NCBI RefSeq assembly: GCF_014805625.2
Contig: NW_023998414.1
Span: 34,976,554 to 35,040,553, forward strand
Origin: Glossina fuscipes
Lineage: Eukaryota; Arthropoda; Insecta; Diptera; Glossinidae
Length of the DNA: 64,000 bases
Reading direction: 5' to 3'
The notes beneath the pieces were generated by a model. The model saw nothing but the letters and a program-made list of their open reading frames with translations, was not told where the DNA came from and did not search any database. Each line of letters starts with the position of its first letter. Position 1 is the stretch's first letter. Below, in pieces: positions 14,101 through 23,656 of this stretch. Made by a program: the position numbers and the translations under genes.

Positions 14101-15055
14101 TGAACGTAGTTTTGTTTTTCTTAAAAAAATAAATTTTTCGATTTTTACTCGTTACTCCATTTTTCACATTCATTTTACGAAACACTCTATTCTCTAGGTT
14201 TAAAAATGAAACCAATCGGCCATGCCCACTCAAAGTTAGCAGTAACTAAATTTAATTTTTTCAAGTTTTATGCTTATTTATCATAAGGCAGATAGACCGA
14301 TAGATCGAATGTTTAAAGCTATTTTGTACACTCCTTAAGTGAAGATATATGTGCTTGAAAATGGGTTAATTTTAAAATGAATATGGTGTACATAAGGCGA
14401 TTACATTTTTCTTAATAATATTAGCGAGAGATATGGATATTAAATAAAAGAGCTTGGGGCGTAGAATGCGAAAAGCATAGGGGGATGGGTATGCGAGTGA
14501 GAGATTCGGTCCTCGGCGAATATAACTATCTTATTTGTTGTTTGTTTTTCTATTAAGATTGTAGGCTATAAATAAAATAATCATTTATGCTAATCTTTCT
14601 ATTATTTGTTTTTTTTTTTTGGGAAAAGAAAAAAGATCCAATAAATTGCTGCATAGATAGAAGTATTGTTTGAATGCCATTGTCTTAATATTTGATTGAT
14701 TTTGTTGTATTACAGATGGAAGCTGAATTGCAACAATTCAATCAAGAACGTGCTGAAAGGTTACGTATGAAACATGAAAAACACGTTAAAGAACTGGAAG
14801 CATTCGATGAGGAATCAATAGCTTTAGGTTTCAGGTAAACAATTTTTTTGTTATTGAAAATTTTTTTAAGCAAACATTGAAAACCGTCTTAATGTTTTTT
14901 TTTTGTTTTTTTTGCTGGTGTATAATTGTAGTGCTTTAGCTATTACCGAAGGATCGCGTGAGACATACCCTGATGAGGAGGGTAGTTTATCGGGTTCAAT
15001 GATTAGTTTAGCGCATAGTAATAGTTCAACAAGTTTTCCGGCTGGTTCCCTATAG
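5535..15055 (+). CDS. Tao: Tao, Ste20-family serine/threonine kinase (TAO kinase)
   Basis: Twelve exons give a 1044-residue protein, close to Drosophila Tao in length and near-identical over long stretches. The N-terminal kinase domain (about residues 25-285) shows the glycine loop (G34-x-G36-x-x-G39), ATP-binding K56 in VAIK, catalytic HRD at 148-150, DFG at 168-170 and the GTPYWMAPE activation segment. A low-complexity linker (about 340-570) holds a His run and 14 consecutive Gln. Residues ~575-990 form a charged coiled coil, and the tail ends SFPAGSL. In Drosophila Tao phosphorylates Hippo and Par-1, so it controls growth and microtubule dynamics; that role is known for the family and inferred here. 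Nothing is broken: all splice sites are GT...AG and the frame is open throughout. Identity is essentially certain; the 3' end may be extended (see 15056-15301). Confidence 0.97.
7018..7071 (+). repeat. CAG/CAA (opa) repeat coding poly-Gln in Tao
   Basis: A methionine codon is followed by 14 consecutive CAG/CAA codons and then His-Gln-His, just after a run of four CAT/CAC codons. The mixed CAG/CAA pattern is usual for fly opa repeats. It lies in the disordered linker between kinase and coiled coil, where length variation is probably tolerated. Confidence 0.9.
8495..8594. other. Assembly gap of 100 N
   Basis: Exactly 100 N separate a (TACA)n microsatellite from a (TCTA)n one, the usual placeholder for a gap of unknown size. 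The true length of Tao intron 4 is therefore unknown. Confidence 0.99.
9347..9514 (+). other. Candidate internal promoter and alternative first exon of Tao
   Basis: A TATA box (TATAAAAG, 9347-9354) is followed 65 bases later by an ATG at 9419 that opens 32 codons (starting MNKKEFEM) ending exactly at a GTATGC donor (9515). The donor is phase 0 and would join in frame to Tao exon 5 at 10979, giving a protein with the coiled coil but no kinase domain. Alternatively TTTCAG at 9411-9416 is an acceptor; used as a cassette after exon 4, the exon would read GTA TGA and stop at once, acting as a poison exon. There is no transcript evidence. Confidence 0.3.
9757..9820. repeat. (AGGT)n/(AGGC)n tetranucleotide microsatellite
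   Basis: Imperfect tandem AGGT, AGAT and AGGC units lie within Tao intron 4. Confidence 0.9.
12644..14715 (+). other. Tao: Tao intron 10
   Basis: This 2.1-kb intron separates the exons coding the end of the coiled coil. It contains a copy of dispersed repeat family 1 at 13790-14465 and short homopolymers. No additional exon is evident in the rest. Confidence 0.8.
13790..14465 (+). repeat. Dispersed repeat family 1, copy in Tao intron 10
   Basis: It starts TATACCCAACACTG and contains the signature TATAAAGTATATATATTC followed by TTGATCAG. Its 3' half (about 14040-14465) aligns closely with 18160-18580, sharing long blocks such as ACTCCTTAAGTGAAGATATA. No coding capacity is visible. It is likely a non-autonomous element; its class is undetermined. 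Confidence 0.75.
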
Positions 15056-15301
15056 CATAGATATGCGGTTAACAATTCAAATGGACTTTATGTCAATGAA
15101 AATGCAACTACGATAACAAATACAACAACAATAACTATAACCACAAACGCGCATACGCCAACAGCCACACTAACAAAACGTTTACGCATTTCTAGTGATG
15201 AAAGTAAGATAAACTCACAAGACGACATTGAAGCAAAACGTAACAATGCATGCAACAAATTGACAAATCAACAAAACATGTCGCCGCTTACTTCCATGTA
15301 A
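15056..15301 (+). CDS. Candidate readthrough extension of Tao (81 codons)
   Basis: Immediately after the conserved Tao UAG (15053-15055, followed by C) the same frame stays open for 81 codons to TAA at 15299-15301. The encoded peptide is Asn/Thr-rich, with a basic patch (TKRLRISSDE) and a polar C-terminal end (MSPLTSM). In DNA this AT-rich a frame of that length after a given stop would be open by chance only a few times in a thousand by rough composition arithmetic. Many Drosophila genes are known to use stop-codon readthrough, often with C after the stop; whether Tao does so is not something I know. An alternative splice that removes the stop is possible but would delete the conserved tail. 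Confidence 0.4.
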   Translation, partial: HRYAVNNSNGLYVNENATTITNTTTITITTNAHTPTATLTKRLRISSDESKINSQDDIEAKRNNACNKLTNQQNMSPLTSM

Positions 15302-15605
15302 TTGTATGTATGTATTCTTCTTCTTCTTATGTAGAATATTAATTAAAATTGCAAAAAAAAACAAAAAAAAAAAAAAAAAAACCAAGCAGGAGCAAAAACA
15401 AAACCCAAGCAGTGTAAGTTGATGCGAATTGTGAATTACACACTGCCATGCATGCTCAAATCACACACAATCATTTAATGAAAAAGACTTTAGCCTCATT
15501 CACGCCAACGCGTATAAATCCATTGATATTGAATGCAGATGCGAACAATTGCAATTATCTTGAACGATAAAGATATGAAACGGTTAAACGAATTGCCGAA
15601 TTCAT

Positions 15606-15791
15606 GTATGCGTGCGCATGCGCTTGCGCGCGTGGGTGTGCTTGCGTGCGTGCGCGCGCGCCCGCGTTTGTGTATATGTCTGTATGTGTGTGTGTGTGTG
15701 TGTGTATATGTCTGTATGTGTGCGCGCGCGTGTGTGTGTGTGTGTGCGCGCGTTTGTATTTGTGTGTATGCATATATGCGTATGTGTGTGG
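15606..15791. repeat. Alternating purine-pyrimidine (TG/CG/TA) tract
   Basis: About 186 bases of almost unbroken TG, CG and TA steps include two copies of a unit containing TATATGTCTGTATGTGTG spaced 35 bases apart and several GCGCGCG runs. Such DNA can adopt Z form. In the Tao transcript it would be a long UG-rich stretch. It is the most GC-rich segment in its neighbourhood. Confidence 0.9.
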
Positions 15792-16217
15792 GATGAAAGG
15801 CAAAAGAAAAAGGACGATAAAGAGAAGGAGAAGGAGGACTATATAAAAATATATATATATATAAAATATCGTAAAGATAATTAACGCAGTTATTATTTAA
15901 TGTATTTATTTTTAAGTTTAATAAAAATAACAATGAAAAAAAAAAAAAAAAAAAAATTAAGGAAAAATATATTACAACAGCCGAAGAAAATGATAATGAA
16001 GAGGAAGAGGAAGAGGCCTAAAAATTTATAAACGATTTTTTAACGAATTACAAAACGAAAAATTTAGGTAAATATTTATATAATATTTCTTACCTATCTA
16101 TAAAAATGTATGTGCATATCTACATACATATACGCACTCACCTTCCTTATAAATCTATAAACAGAATGGATACTGTGAAGGCAGGTATTAAATTTAATAA
16201 ATTATTAGAATAGACTA

Positions 16218-16223
16218 AATAAA
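16218..16223 (+). terminator. Candidate distal poly(A) signal of Tao
   Basis: AATAAA lies about 1.2 kb after the Tao stop, downstream of two other AATAAA hexamers (15920 and 16196). Assignment rests on position only. Confidence 0.4.
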
Positions 16224-16673
16224 GGAAACTAAAATTAGGAGGCAACATAACCAAAATATGTTATATAACAATTAAAGCCATATACATAATCCTTTATATA
16301 CACTCATACCTACATACTCATACATTTGCTTTATATGCAAATATATATATATATATATATGTATATGTATATAATATGTATATGTATATATATATATGCA
16401 TGCATCGCCGCTACACAATTAAATGCATAAGCAGTTGTTTTATTAAACAATAATGATGTACTGTTAAAAAACAATGATAAGCAGTTAGCATACATCAGGT
16501 GCCCTATAAAGTAAGTGAAAGTGTGCATCTTCTGGTCTGGTCGGAAAGATCGTCTTGTTAAGCTCGTCTAAAAATTTATGATTTTTTCTTTTTTCTCTTT
16601 TATTTATTTATTTATTTTTTTTGAGTTTAAAATCCTGTCTATAGTTTCATCGCATTGTATTTAAAAGAGCTCT

Positions 16674-16704
<31 letters not shown>

Positions 16705-16733
16705 TGAGGATCATTTACAATTCAAATAATTAG

Positions 16734-17530
16734 TATATCCATCAAATCAAAGAAAAAGGACTACATTCGTTTTGTCGAAACGTTTGCAACGCTCCGAAGG
16801 AAGCTTCAGAAATTCCATAAAGTATATATATATTCTTGATCAGCATTAAATTCTGAGTAGATTTAAGCACGCCCGTCTGTCCGTGTGCGTAATATCTGTT
16901 GTAAACATTCTCCTGACTGACTGCAAAACATGAAGCTATGGATTCCAAATTTGGTACAAACATTAGAAGTTGTCGCGCACAGATTAATATTGAAAATGGC
17001 GCAAATCGGTTGGCGAAGACGTTTGCAGTGTCACGTTAACTGAGAATATCTCTGTTTTCTAAAAGAAATTGAAAAAAAATTGAATTTTTGCTCTTTACTC
17101 AGAAACTATAGCAGCAGATAAATGTACAAATGATGCTATAGTATCTGTTCAAAAAGTGGGAAAAATTGACCCCGCCTACCTAATATTAAAGTATACCAAA
17201 ACTTGTTTTTTTGTTTTTTAATGCCTTTATAACGTGCAGAGATAAGCTTCAAAAAGCCTATAAAGAAAACCAATTCTTGATCAGTCTCAAGTTCGGGACG
17301 CGCCTAAGCATGTCGATCTGTTTGCCCGCCAAATTGTGAAGTATCCTTATTATACAGATATCGCTTGCAAATTTGCAAAAGAGTTGAAAATTAGCTTAAA
17401 CAGATCAAAAGAACACGTCTACTACGCCCACACATCTATACAAGTCAAAATTGAGAAAATCTTTGTTTTCCGTGTCTTTTGCTCGTTGCCCCATAAACTA
17501 GAACAGATGTACGAAATTATTCTATAAAAT
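16734..17530 (+). repeat. Dispersed repeat family 1, two tandem partial copies
   Basis: The first copy (about 16734-17215) has TATATCCATCA at its start, the conserved GTTTGCAAC block, AAGTATATATATATTCTTGA and a run of GTCTGTCCGT. A second, more worn copy (17221-17530) repeats the CTATAAAG...TTCTTGATCAG core. The frame of 63 codons at 17336-17527 lies inside it and is not a gene. Confidence 0.7.
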
Positions 17531-18039
17531 CTTTTACTGTTCGTTTTGCTAAATATCGCAATGGGTCTGAAATCCTTCGATGATTCCTTGACGACTCAGC
17601 TAAACTTATAATTTAGATATTGTTGTTGTTTTATGAATTGATGTTTGCAGAATTTATGGAGCAAGATAATTAGATTTGCAGCCATCCAGATGACTTGTTG
17701 TATACTCAACTATGTTGCAGTTTCGTTTTTTGGCACATGAAATGTATCTCTGTAACTAGATAGTAGGATAGGTAGGCCTGTGGCAATTTTTTCTTTATTC
17801 CAATCTTTCATAGAAAAACGACAAGGGGGGGCTATAAGAGATTCGGTGATAGATAAGCCGCCAATATAATGATGGATTCGTTTCCATACATTTTTAAATT
17901 AACCTCCACGTATGAATAGGATGAACGAACTTGTGTGCTTTAAAAAGTGGTCATTCGAATTGTTTAGGCATTCAGCATAATAATGATGAATACATGTCAA
18001 CATCAAATTTGCATCTATACGCAGTATTGTTGAGTTACT

Positions 18040-18590
18040 TTCGCCATTGACCGTCCGTCTGTGTGATGTGTGTTGTCGGCATACTCCTGGTCGCAAAAAA
18101 GAAGATATCAGCTTCAAGTTTGACAGGAACATTGAAAGTTGTCTTTGAAAATAGGCCAAATTGGTCGGCGACAGAAGCGCGCAGTGGTGCGTAAACTGAA
18201 CGCAACTCAGTTTGTTTTTAACAAAAAATTTTTGGATTTTTGCTCGTCACTTGGACTGTAAATGAAAGTCTGAAATGTCTGAAATCTTCCACATTTATGT
18301 TGTGAAACACTCTACTTTCTAGGTCAAAAAATGCAACCAATCGGCCATGTCCACACAAGGTTACCCCAGTAATTAAATTATATTTTCTTTTAATTTTTTC
18401 AAGTTTTATGCTTATTTATCATAAGGCAGACGGACAGACCGAATGTTTAAAACTATTTTGTACACTCCTTAAGTGAAGATATACCTGCTTGAAAATGGGT
18501 TAATTTTAAAATGAATATGGTAGAACGCCGCGATCACTACCGATATGGGTATTAAATAAACGAGCTTGGAGAGTACAAAAGAAATGAAAT
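18040..18590 (+). repeat. Dispersed repeat family 1, copy similar to the Tao-intron copy
   Basis: It begins around GACCGTCCGTCTGTGTG and continues through blocks nearly identical to 13950-14465, including CAATCGGCCATG, GTTTTATGCTTATTTATCAT, and TGAAAATGGGTTAATTTTAA. The two copies are 4 kb apart in the same orientation. Confidence 0.75.
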
Positions 18591-19029
18591 GCGTAGCTAA
18601 GACGAAAGAAAGAAAGAAACAAAAAAAAAATTAATGGGAGAATAAAATTCGTCAAAGAAAGTAGATGTACATTAACATATTAGCAAATAATATTCGGGGC
18701 TTGTGTTAAAATTTTCGCTTCGCTGGACTTTCGAATTTTTTTAAATCGACGAATTCCAATTCATTTCGTTTCCCACGCGAGAGTTAAATCATTTAACTAT
18801 TTTTGGGCTTAAAGAAGAACTCGCTTCATAATACGTCCATTAACTAAACCAACTTGTGAGATGAAAACCAAAAGGAGTCAAGCCAATGAGAATTAATTCA
18901 ATCATTTCATTTTGAAATTGAATATCACGAGATTAACTAACTGCTCTGCAATAGGTGTGTATTTCCAGTTCTATGGATTAGCAGTTTAAAATATATTTGT
19001 GGAGTGTACTTTTATTTATCATTACATTC

Positions 19030-19425
19030 TAAAGCGCTTTAAGTATATTTATATTTGTCCGTTTGTATAACGTCTTTGGTAAATATTCTTCTGGTCTGGC
19101 AAGAATAAAAATATCGGCTTCAAATGCATTGAAAATTCTAATCTACAGATTCGCAATGCAAATCATTAAAAGGACACATTCATAGTACAACCTAAATTGG
19201 GAGATCCCTCTTTTTTCAGCAAGCAAAGAAGAAAAATGAATTGTTTTTTTCGTCACAACAACTTAGTTCTAGTATCTGAACAAAAATGGAAGAAATCTCA
19301 ATTACGTCCATGCAATGTTATGGAGTAGGAAAATATTGTTTTTTTTTTAATTATTTTCTTTCTTAATTTTTTTTTAGGTTAAAGGTGATGGGTATAACAG
19401 CTTCGATCACAACCGAGTATAATTT
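19030..19425 (+). repeat. Dispersed repeat family 1, degenerate copy
   Basis: A worn copy recognisable by TTGTCCGTTTG, AAAATATCGGCTTCAAATGC, and an end GTGATGGGTATAACAGC followed by CGATCACAACCGAGTATA, which resembles the end of the copy near 41850. Confidence 0.5.
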
Positions 19426-19709
19426 TTTTTTTATTTGTTATGAATTTAAACAAAATTTTCTTACTTCTTTTACGTAATCATTCATGACTAGTAAGTACAT
19501 CTATCCTTTTAAGTTTCGAAAAAAAACTTTCTAATGACCGTCTAACTGTAAGAATCAAACTGTATATAAAATTTAAGAGTAAATATATGAACCGTTTAGG
19601 TACGAATGGTTTGACAATATACGCGTATTTGCTTCCGCATATTGAAAATTATTTTGATATAAAATTAAAGATTTATTTTTAACTTGAGTGCAATTTTTAT
19701 TTTATCACC

Positions 19710-19746
<37 letters not shown>

Positions 19747-19832
19747 GAAAAATTATTTAGGAAAAAACATTATCGTAGTAGTTTTATTAAAAACATCCGA
19801 CAAAACCTATTGAAATTAAGATAAAATTAAAA

Positions 19833-20675
19833 ATGACGTCGGACAGAATAATTTTTGGCATTAAAAATATTAGTCTTCATAAGGAAATTTGCGAAGAAAA
19901 ATTTTTAGAAAACTGGGAAAGCCATCATTCAAGGAGCGATTCCGCATAAGTAGTCGAATAGGTAAAAATCGCGACAACCGTTCGTGTTCAAGGGTTCAGA
20001 TGTCAGGTGCGGCAGAGTTTACTTTAATCGTAGCTATAGTGAGTGCACAGTTGGTAAAGGCCCAACATTTAACGACTGTGCTCGCACCATCTCTCTATAT
20101 ATTTGTAGCCTTTCTTCATTTCATCTTCTTTATGACCGTCACCGTGTTACATGAACAGGAGACATGCTATGCCTTATTGGTTATATAAATATATAAAAAA
20201 CAATATAAAAAAAAATTTGACGAGCACAAGTACAACCACTCGTAACAATCGTAGGCTTAGTCGGTGGAGGAATGCATATATCGAAAGGTAAATTTTATCC
20301 CATCATGCTTCCATACAAGAATTCCCTTAGGGACATATGGGTCGTTCTGAAAGGAAACCTTCTGAATATATTAAGCATGAAATGACCAATTTTTCAATGT
20401 TAAAACCTGGAGATATGAAGAGAATTTACCTGGAGATAACTCTGCCGATTTGTAAACCTTTTACTTTAGCGACAATAATGAAAATATAGTGTATGTTCAC
20501 CTTATCGGCAATCATAGATATGAACGCTACCTCTCCTGCCAGCCATATTGGTATAGATAACGACAAAATCTTGGGACGACGTAAAAATCAAGAAAAAATT
20601 TTTGAAAACGATCTTCGCTTACAAAGATCCCTCTTGAAGAATTTTGAAAAAAGAAAGCTCTCCTATTTATCTTGA
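19833..20675 (+). pseudogene. Unassigned coding-like segment, possibly a decayed gene
   Basis: Several short frames with non-repetitive amino-acid composition follow each other in different phases: 37 codons from an ATG at 19833, about 90 codons ending near 20188, a frame near 20221-20385, and one at 20493-20675 whose end reads RLQRSLLKNFEKRKLSYLS. No family was recognised. It could be a worn gene or transposon, or chance; the frames do not join by credible introns. Confidence 0.2.
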
Positions 20676-21929
20676 ATAGGGAGGAACGATTGACTATTAT
20701 TGTTGTTTAGGACAGACGTGTCATTTAGGTACTGGTTGCAATCTTTTATAAATACACGTTTTTTGTATGGCCCTTCTAGAATGGCTTGCCGATGTTAGTA
20801 ATTGGGAAATCTTTTTGAATAAATGCTTGCAAATACTTATGAGAGTTGTTTGGATGTCTAAATTTTTCCTGTGTTTTTTTATTTAATCCATTGGAATTCA
20901 ACAAAAAGCTCGACATATGCGTCTAAAATATTTCCTTATTGTAATTGAATAGCAATAGATAATAAAGATTTTAAACTAAGCGAAAATGTACTACTTTAAT
21001 GTTCTCCACTTTAGTTTGTTCAGATATTTGGCGACATGGTCGCCATTCTCTGAATTATTGATATCCCTTTAATTCGGAAAGCTCAAGGTAGATTTTCATT
21101 GAGGTCATGATTTAAGCCAAACTGTTTATGAATCGGTGCCATTTACATGCCATGTGTACTGCTTTCGGTACACGTTACTAAATTAAAAACTTTAAATTAC
21201 TTTCATCTGACTATTGTTGTCGTACCTCACGCACCTCAGAAAAAACATTTTAATCCTACCTTCGGACCATAAGACACGCCTAACATTTGAGTCCATTGTT
21301 TTATATATTATAAAAAGATGCACTGCATCTAATCTTTGGTCTTGAACATTACGTTGATTATGCGTAAATCAAGAATATCTGTGGATTGCAACTTCAGACG
21401 ATGCTGGTATATATTTGTATTAACTCTTAGTTCAATATTGGTTTTGAACTCAAAGCTAAAGTTTTGTACATTTACTCGATTTGATATTTTGGTCATGGTC
21501 ATCTAAATAGAGACGTAGTGGAAATTATTTATCAGTACTTCACGTACTAAGCGAAAACGTGCAGGTCTGCTGGAATTCACCGTCCGTTTATCTTGCTCCA
21601 AAATACGTAACGACGACGTGCATAGAATTTGATCTGCTTTTCGGACCGTTGTCCCTTAATGGAATACGATTAGAAAGGGCAAAAACTGAAAGCAAAGTTT
21701 ATGTCTTCTTAATAAATGGCTATAAATCCGGTTTGAAAATAGGCATGGTCAGTCCATGAACACATTCCCGCAACGTGGCAGAGGAATGTAAAGTACAGCT
21801 TATAGTAAATATTAATCAATTCCGCATCCCTCTACGAACACACTATACAGTAAATTGATCTGAAACAAAGCTTGGCAAGTTCGTTAGCTAAAAAAGAAAT
21901 ATTTCATAGTTCAAATCTATTAGTTTGAG

Positions 21930-22067
21930 ATGACGGATCTGAAAGACTTGCCCCCTGAGCGAGAGGAAGTTTCTTTTTCACTTTTAATAAGACTTGTATT
22001 CTATTTACTCTTGCTATTGTTTAGTTACGGTTTGATGATACTGCTGGACGCATGGACATTTTTCTGA
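21930..22067 (+). CDS. Candidate 45-aa single-span membrane microprotein
   Basis: An ATG at 21930 opens 45 codons: a polar, acidic start (MTDLKDLPPEREE), a strongly hydrophobic middle rich in Leu/Phe/Tyr and a short tail. That is a plausible one-pass membrane topology. No family is recognised, no promoter is visible, and the neighbourhood is otherwise non-coding, so it may be chance or a fragment. Confidence 0.15.
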   Translation: MTDLKDLPPEREEVSFSLLIRLVFYLLLLLFSYGLMILLDAWTFF

Positions 22068-22132
22068 CATTTTACACACTTGTTGTTGGCAACCAAGTAA
22101 ATATATACTGATCTAATATTACCATTCTGCGT

Positions 22133-22294
22133 ATGATGAAGTGTGGAGAGAGAACACATTCAATAGCTGAACTTTTGATTTTGTTAGCAAAAGCTTCAGC
22201 ACTACTTGTCCCTATGATTGATGATATATTGGTTATAAATAAAGAAATTTATGTTGTTGAGGAAAGCCTTCTTTTCGTTTTTCTTAGCAAATAA
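22133..22294 (+). CDS. Candidate 53-aa ORF next to the microprotein frame
   Basis: An ATG at 22133 opens 53 codons (beginning MMKCGERTHSIAELL), and the stop overlaps an AATAAA hexamer (22290-22295). Amino-acid composition is coding-like (VPMIDDILVINKEIY). It lies 65 bases after the previous frame. No homologue is recognised. Confidence 0.15.
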   Translation: MMKCGERTHSIAELLILLAKASALLVPMIDDILVINKEIYVVEESLLFVFLSK

Positions 22295-23617
22295 AATTTA
22301 AATTTTCATCAATCTTCTCACGCCTCGCAGGACCTACCAAACGGGGTTAACCTATCAAGAGCATTTATTATAAGAAGAAGATTCGGATATATAATTTCCT
22401 ATAATTTGAAATCTCTTTTGAAAATATTTCTTTAAGATATTTGATCTATCCATGTCAGGGAAAAGCAATAAAAGTCTATCTAAAACCGCTTAGCGCTTTA
22501 TCGTTATAAATCCAAAGGCATCTATATGCAAACGGTACGGAGACTATGAAAGACGCTTAAAAACATACCAAAAATGCGTTCACAAAGTCCTGTTTAAGAT
22601 ATCGATAAAGCGTCTTTCAAGCGCTTAATAGGAGAACAAAAATATATATATCGTATAATTATGGCATCTTGCAGTATTTTAGACAAAATTTGTCCTGTTT
22701 GCAGGACAAAAGACCGAGACTTAGAAAAATGATTTGTTCTCTTGATGTATAAGAATGAAGAGGTGAAAATATTTTCGGGGCAATAAAAATTTCTTTCAGC
22801 TTTGTTAATGCGGAAAATCTTCTTCTTACCCGCCTTGCACTTCACTTACTTGCACCAAAATTATCGATTAATTTTCAACATACGACATACACAAAATCAA
22901 CTGCAATAAACATCACCCCAACTATATATAAGTTAATACTCCCCTTCCCCCCCTACCCCTCAAGTCATCATTTTAGTATCATGAATAAGAAAATTTTATG
23001 TTTTAAATTTCCTTAAGTAAACAACTTAAAAAATAGAATAACTAAAATTAAAAATTTGGCAAATTATTTGTAAATTAACAATTAAAATAACAACAACAAC
23101 AAGAAAAAAAAGCAATTAATAACAAAGTTTAATGTTAACCCTTTTTTGTATTAAAGAATTTGTTTAAAAAAAAAAAATGTTTTTCGTCTGCGTTTATCCA
23201 GTTGTTAATTTGTTGATTTTCCTTATAAAAATAATTGATTGGTTTACATTTGGTTTGATTAAAATAACTGTAAAAGCTTAGAGAGATTTTTTTTTTTTTT
23301 TTTAAATTATGAAATATAAAAATTAATAAAAATAATAAAATCGATAGGGTTTTTCGCTAACAAGTACCCCTTTATACGGTAATAATTTATATAATGTAAG
23401 AAAAAAAGTTCAGATAATGAAAAAAAAAATATATATATTAAAAATTTTATAAATAGATAAAAATCCATTTTCAAAATACTTTACTTATGATTTAGAATTT
23501 CTAATTGAAAAAAAATAAATAAATAAATAATAAATAAAAACTTTAATGAACAGCATTAAAAAAAAAAACTGTATAAAAGTAGGCATAAACATAATATTAA
23601 TCAAAGTTTTCTATGTT

Positions 23618-23620
23618 ATA

Positions 23621-23652
<32 letters not shown>

Positions 23653-23656
23653 CATC
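23618..23656. repeat. (ATT)n microsatellite
   Basis: About eleven ATT units lie within a block of more than 1 kb (22900-24100) of AT-dominated DNA that also carries TA-rich tracts at 23735-23900. Confidence 0.9.

Larger units (their letters stand above)
5535..15055 (+). other. Tao: Tao exon-intron structure
   Basis: Coding exons: 5535-5764, 5874-6378, 6448-6804, 6889-7515, 10979-11152, 11262-11624, 11695-11817, 11919-12035, 12122-12295, 12422-12643, 14716-14834 and 14932-15055. Each junction was placed by GT...AG sites, frame arithmetic and agreement with fly Tao. Exons 1-3 carry the kinase domain, exon 4 the linker, exons 5-11 the coiled coil, and exon 12 the conserved tail. Introns 1 and 11 are phase 2; introns 2-10 are all phase 0. 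Introns 4 (7516-10978) and 10 (12644-14715) are long, the others 69-126 bases. Confidence 0.93.
15302..16230 (+). other. Tao: Tao 3'UTR
   Basis: The region downstream of the Tao coding frame has poly-A runs, the UG/CG tract at 15606-15791, several poly(A) signals (AATAAA at 15920-15925, 16196-16201 and 16218-16223) and no separate gene. Which signal is used cannot be told from sequence, and alternative polyadenylation is likely. Apparent ORFs over 15496-15933 on both strands come from the dinucleotide repeat. Confidence 0.6.

Noticed and set aside
15496..15933. Overlapping frames of 80-145 codons on both strands
   Set aside because: They are Cys/Val/Arg or His/Thr repeats produced by the TG/CG dinucleotide tract in the Tao 3'UTR.
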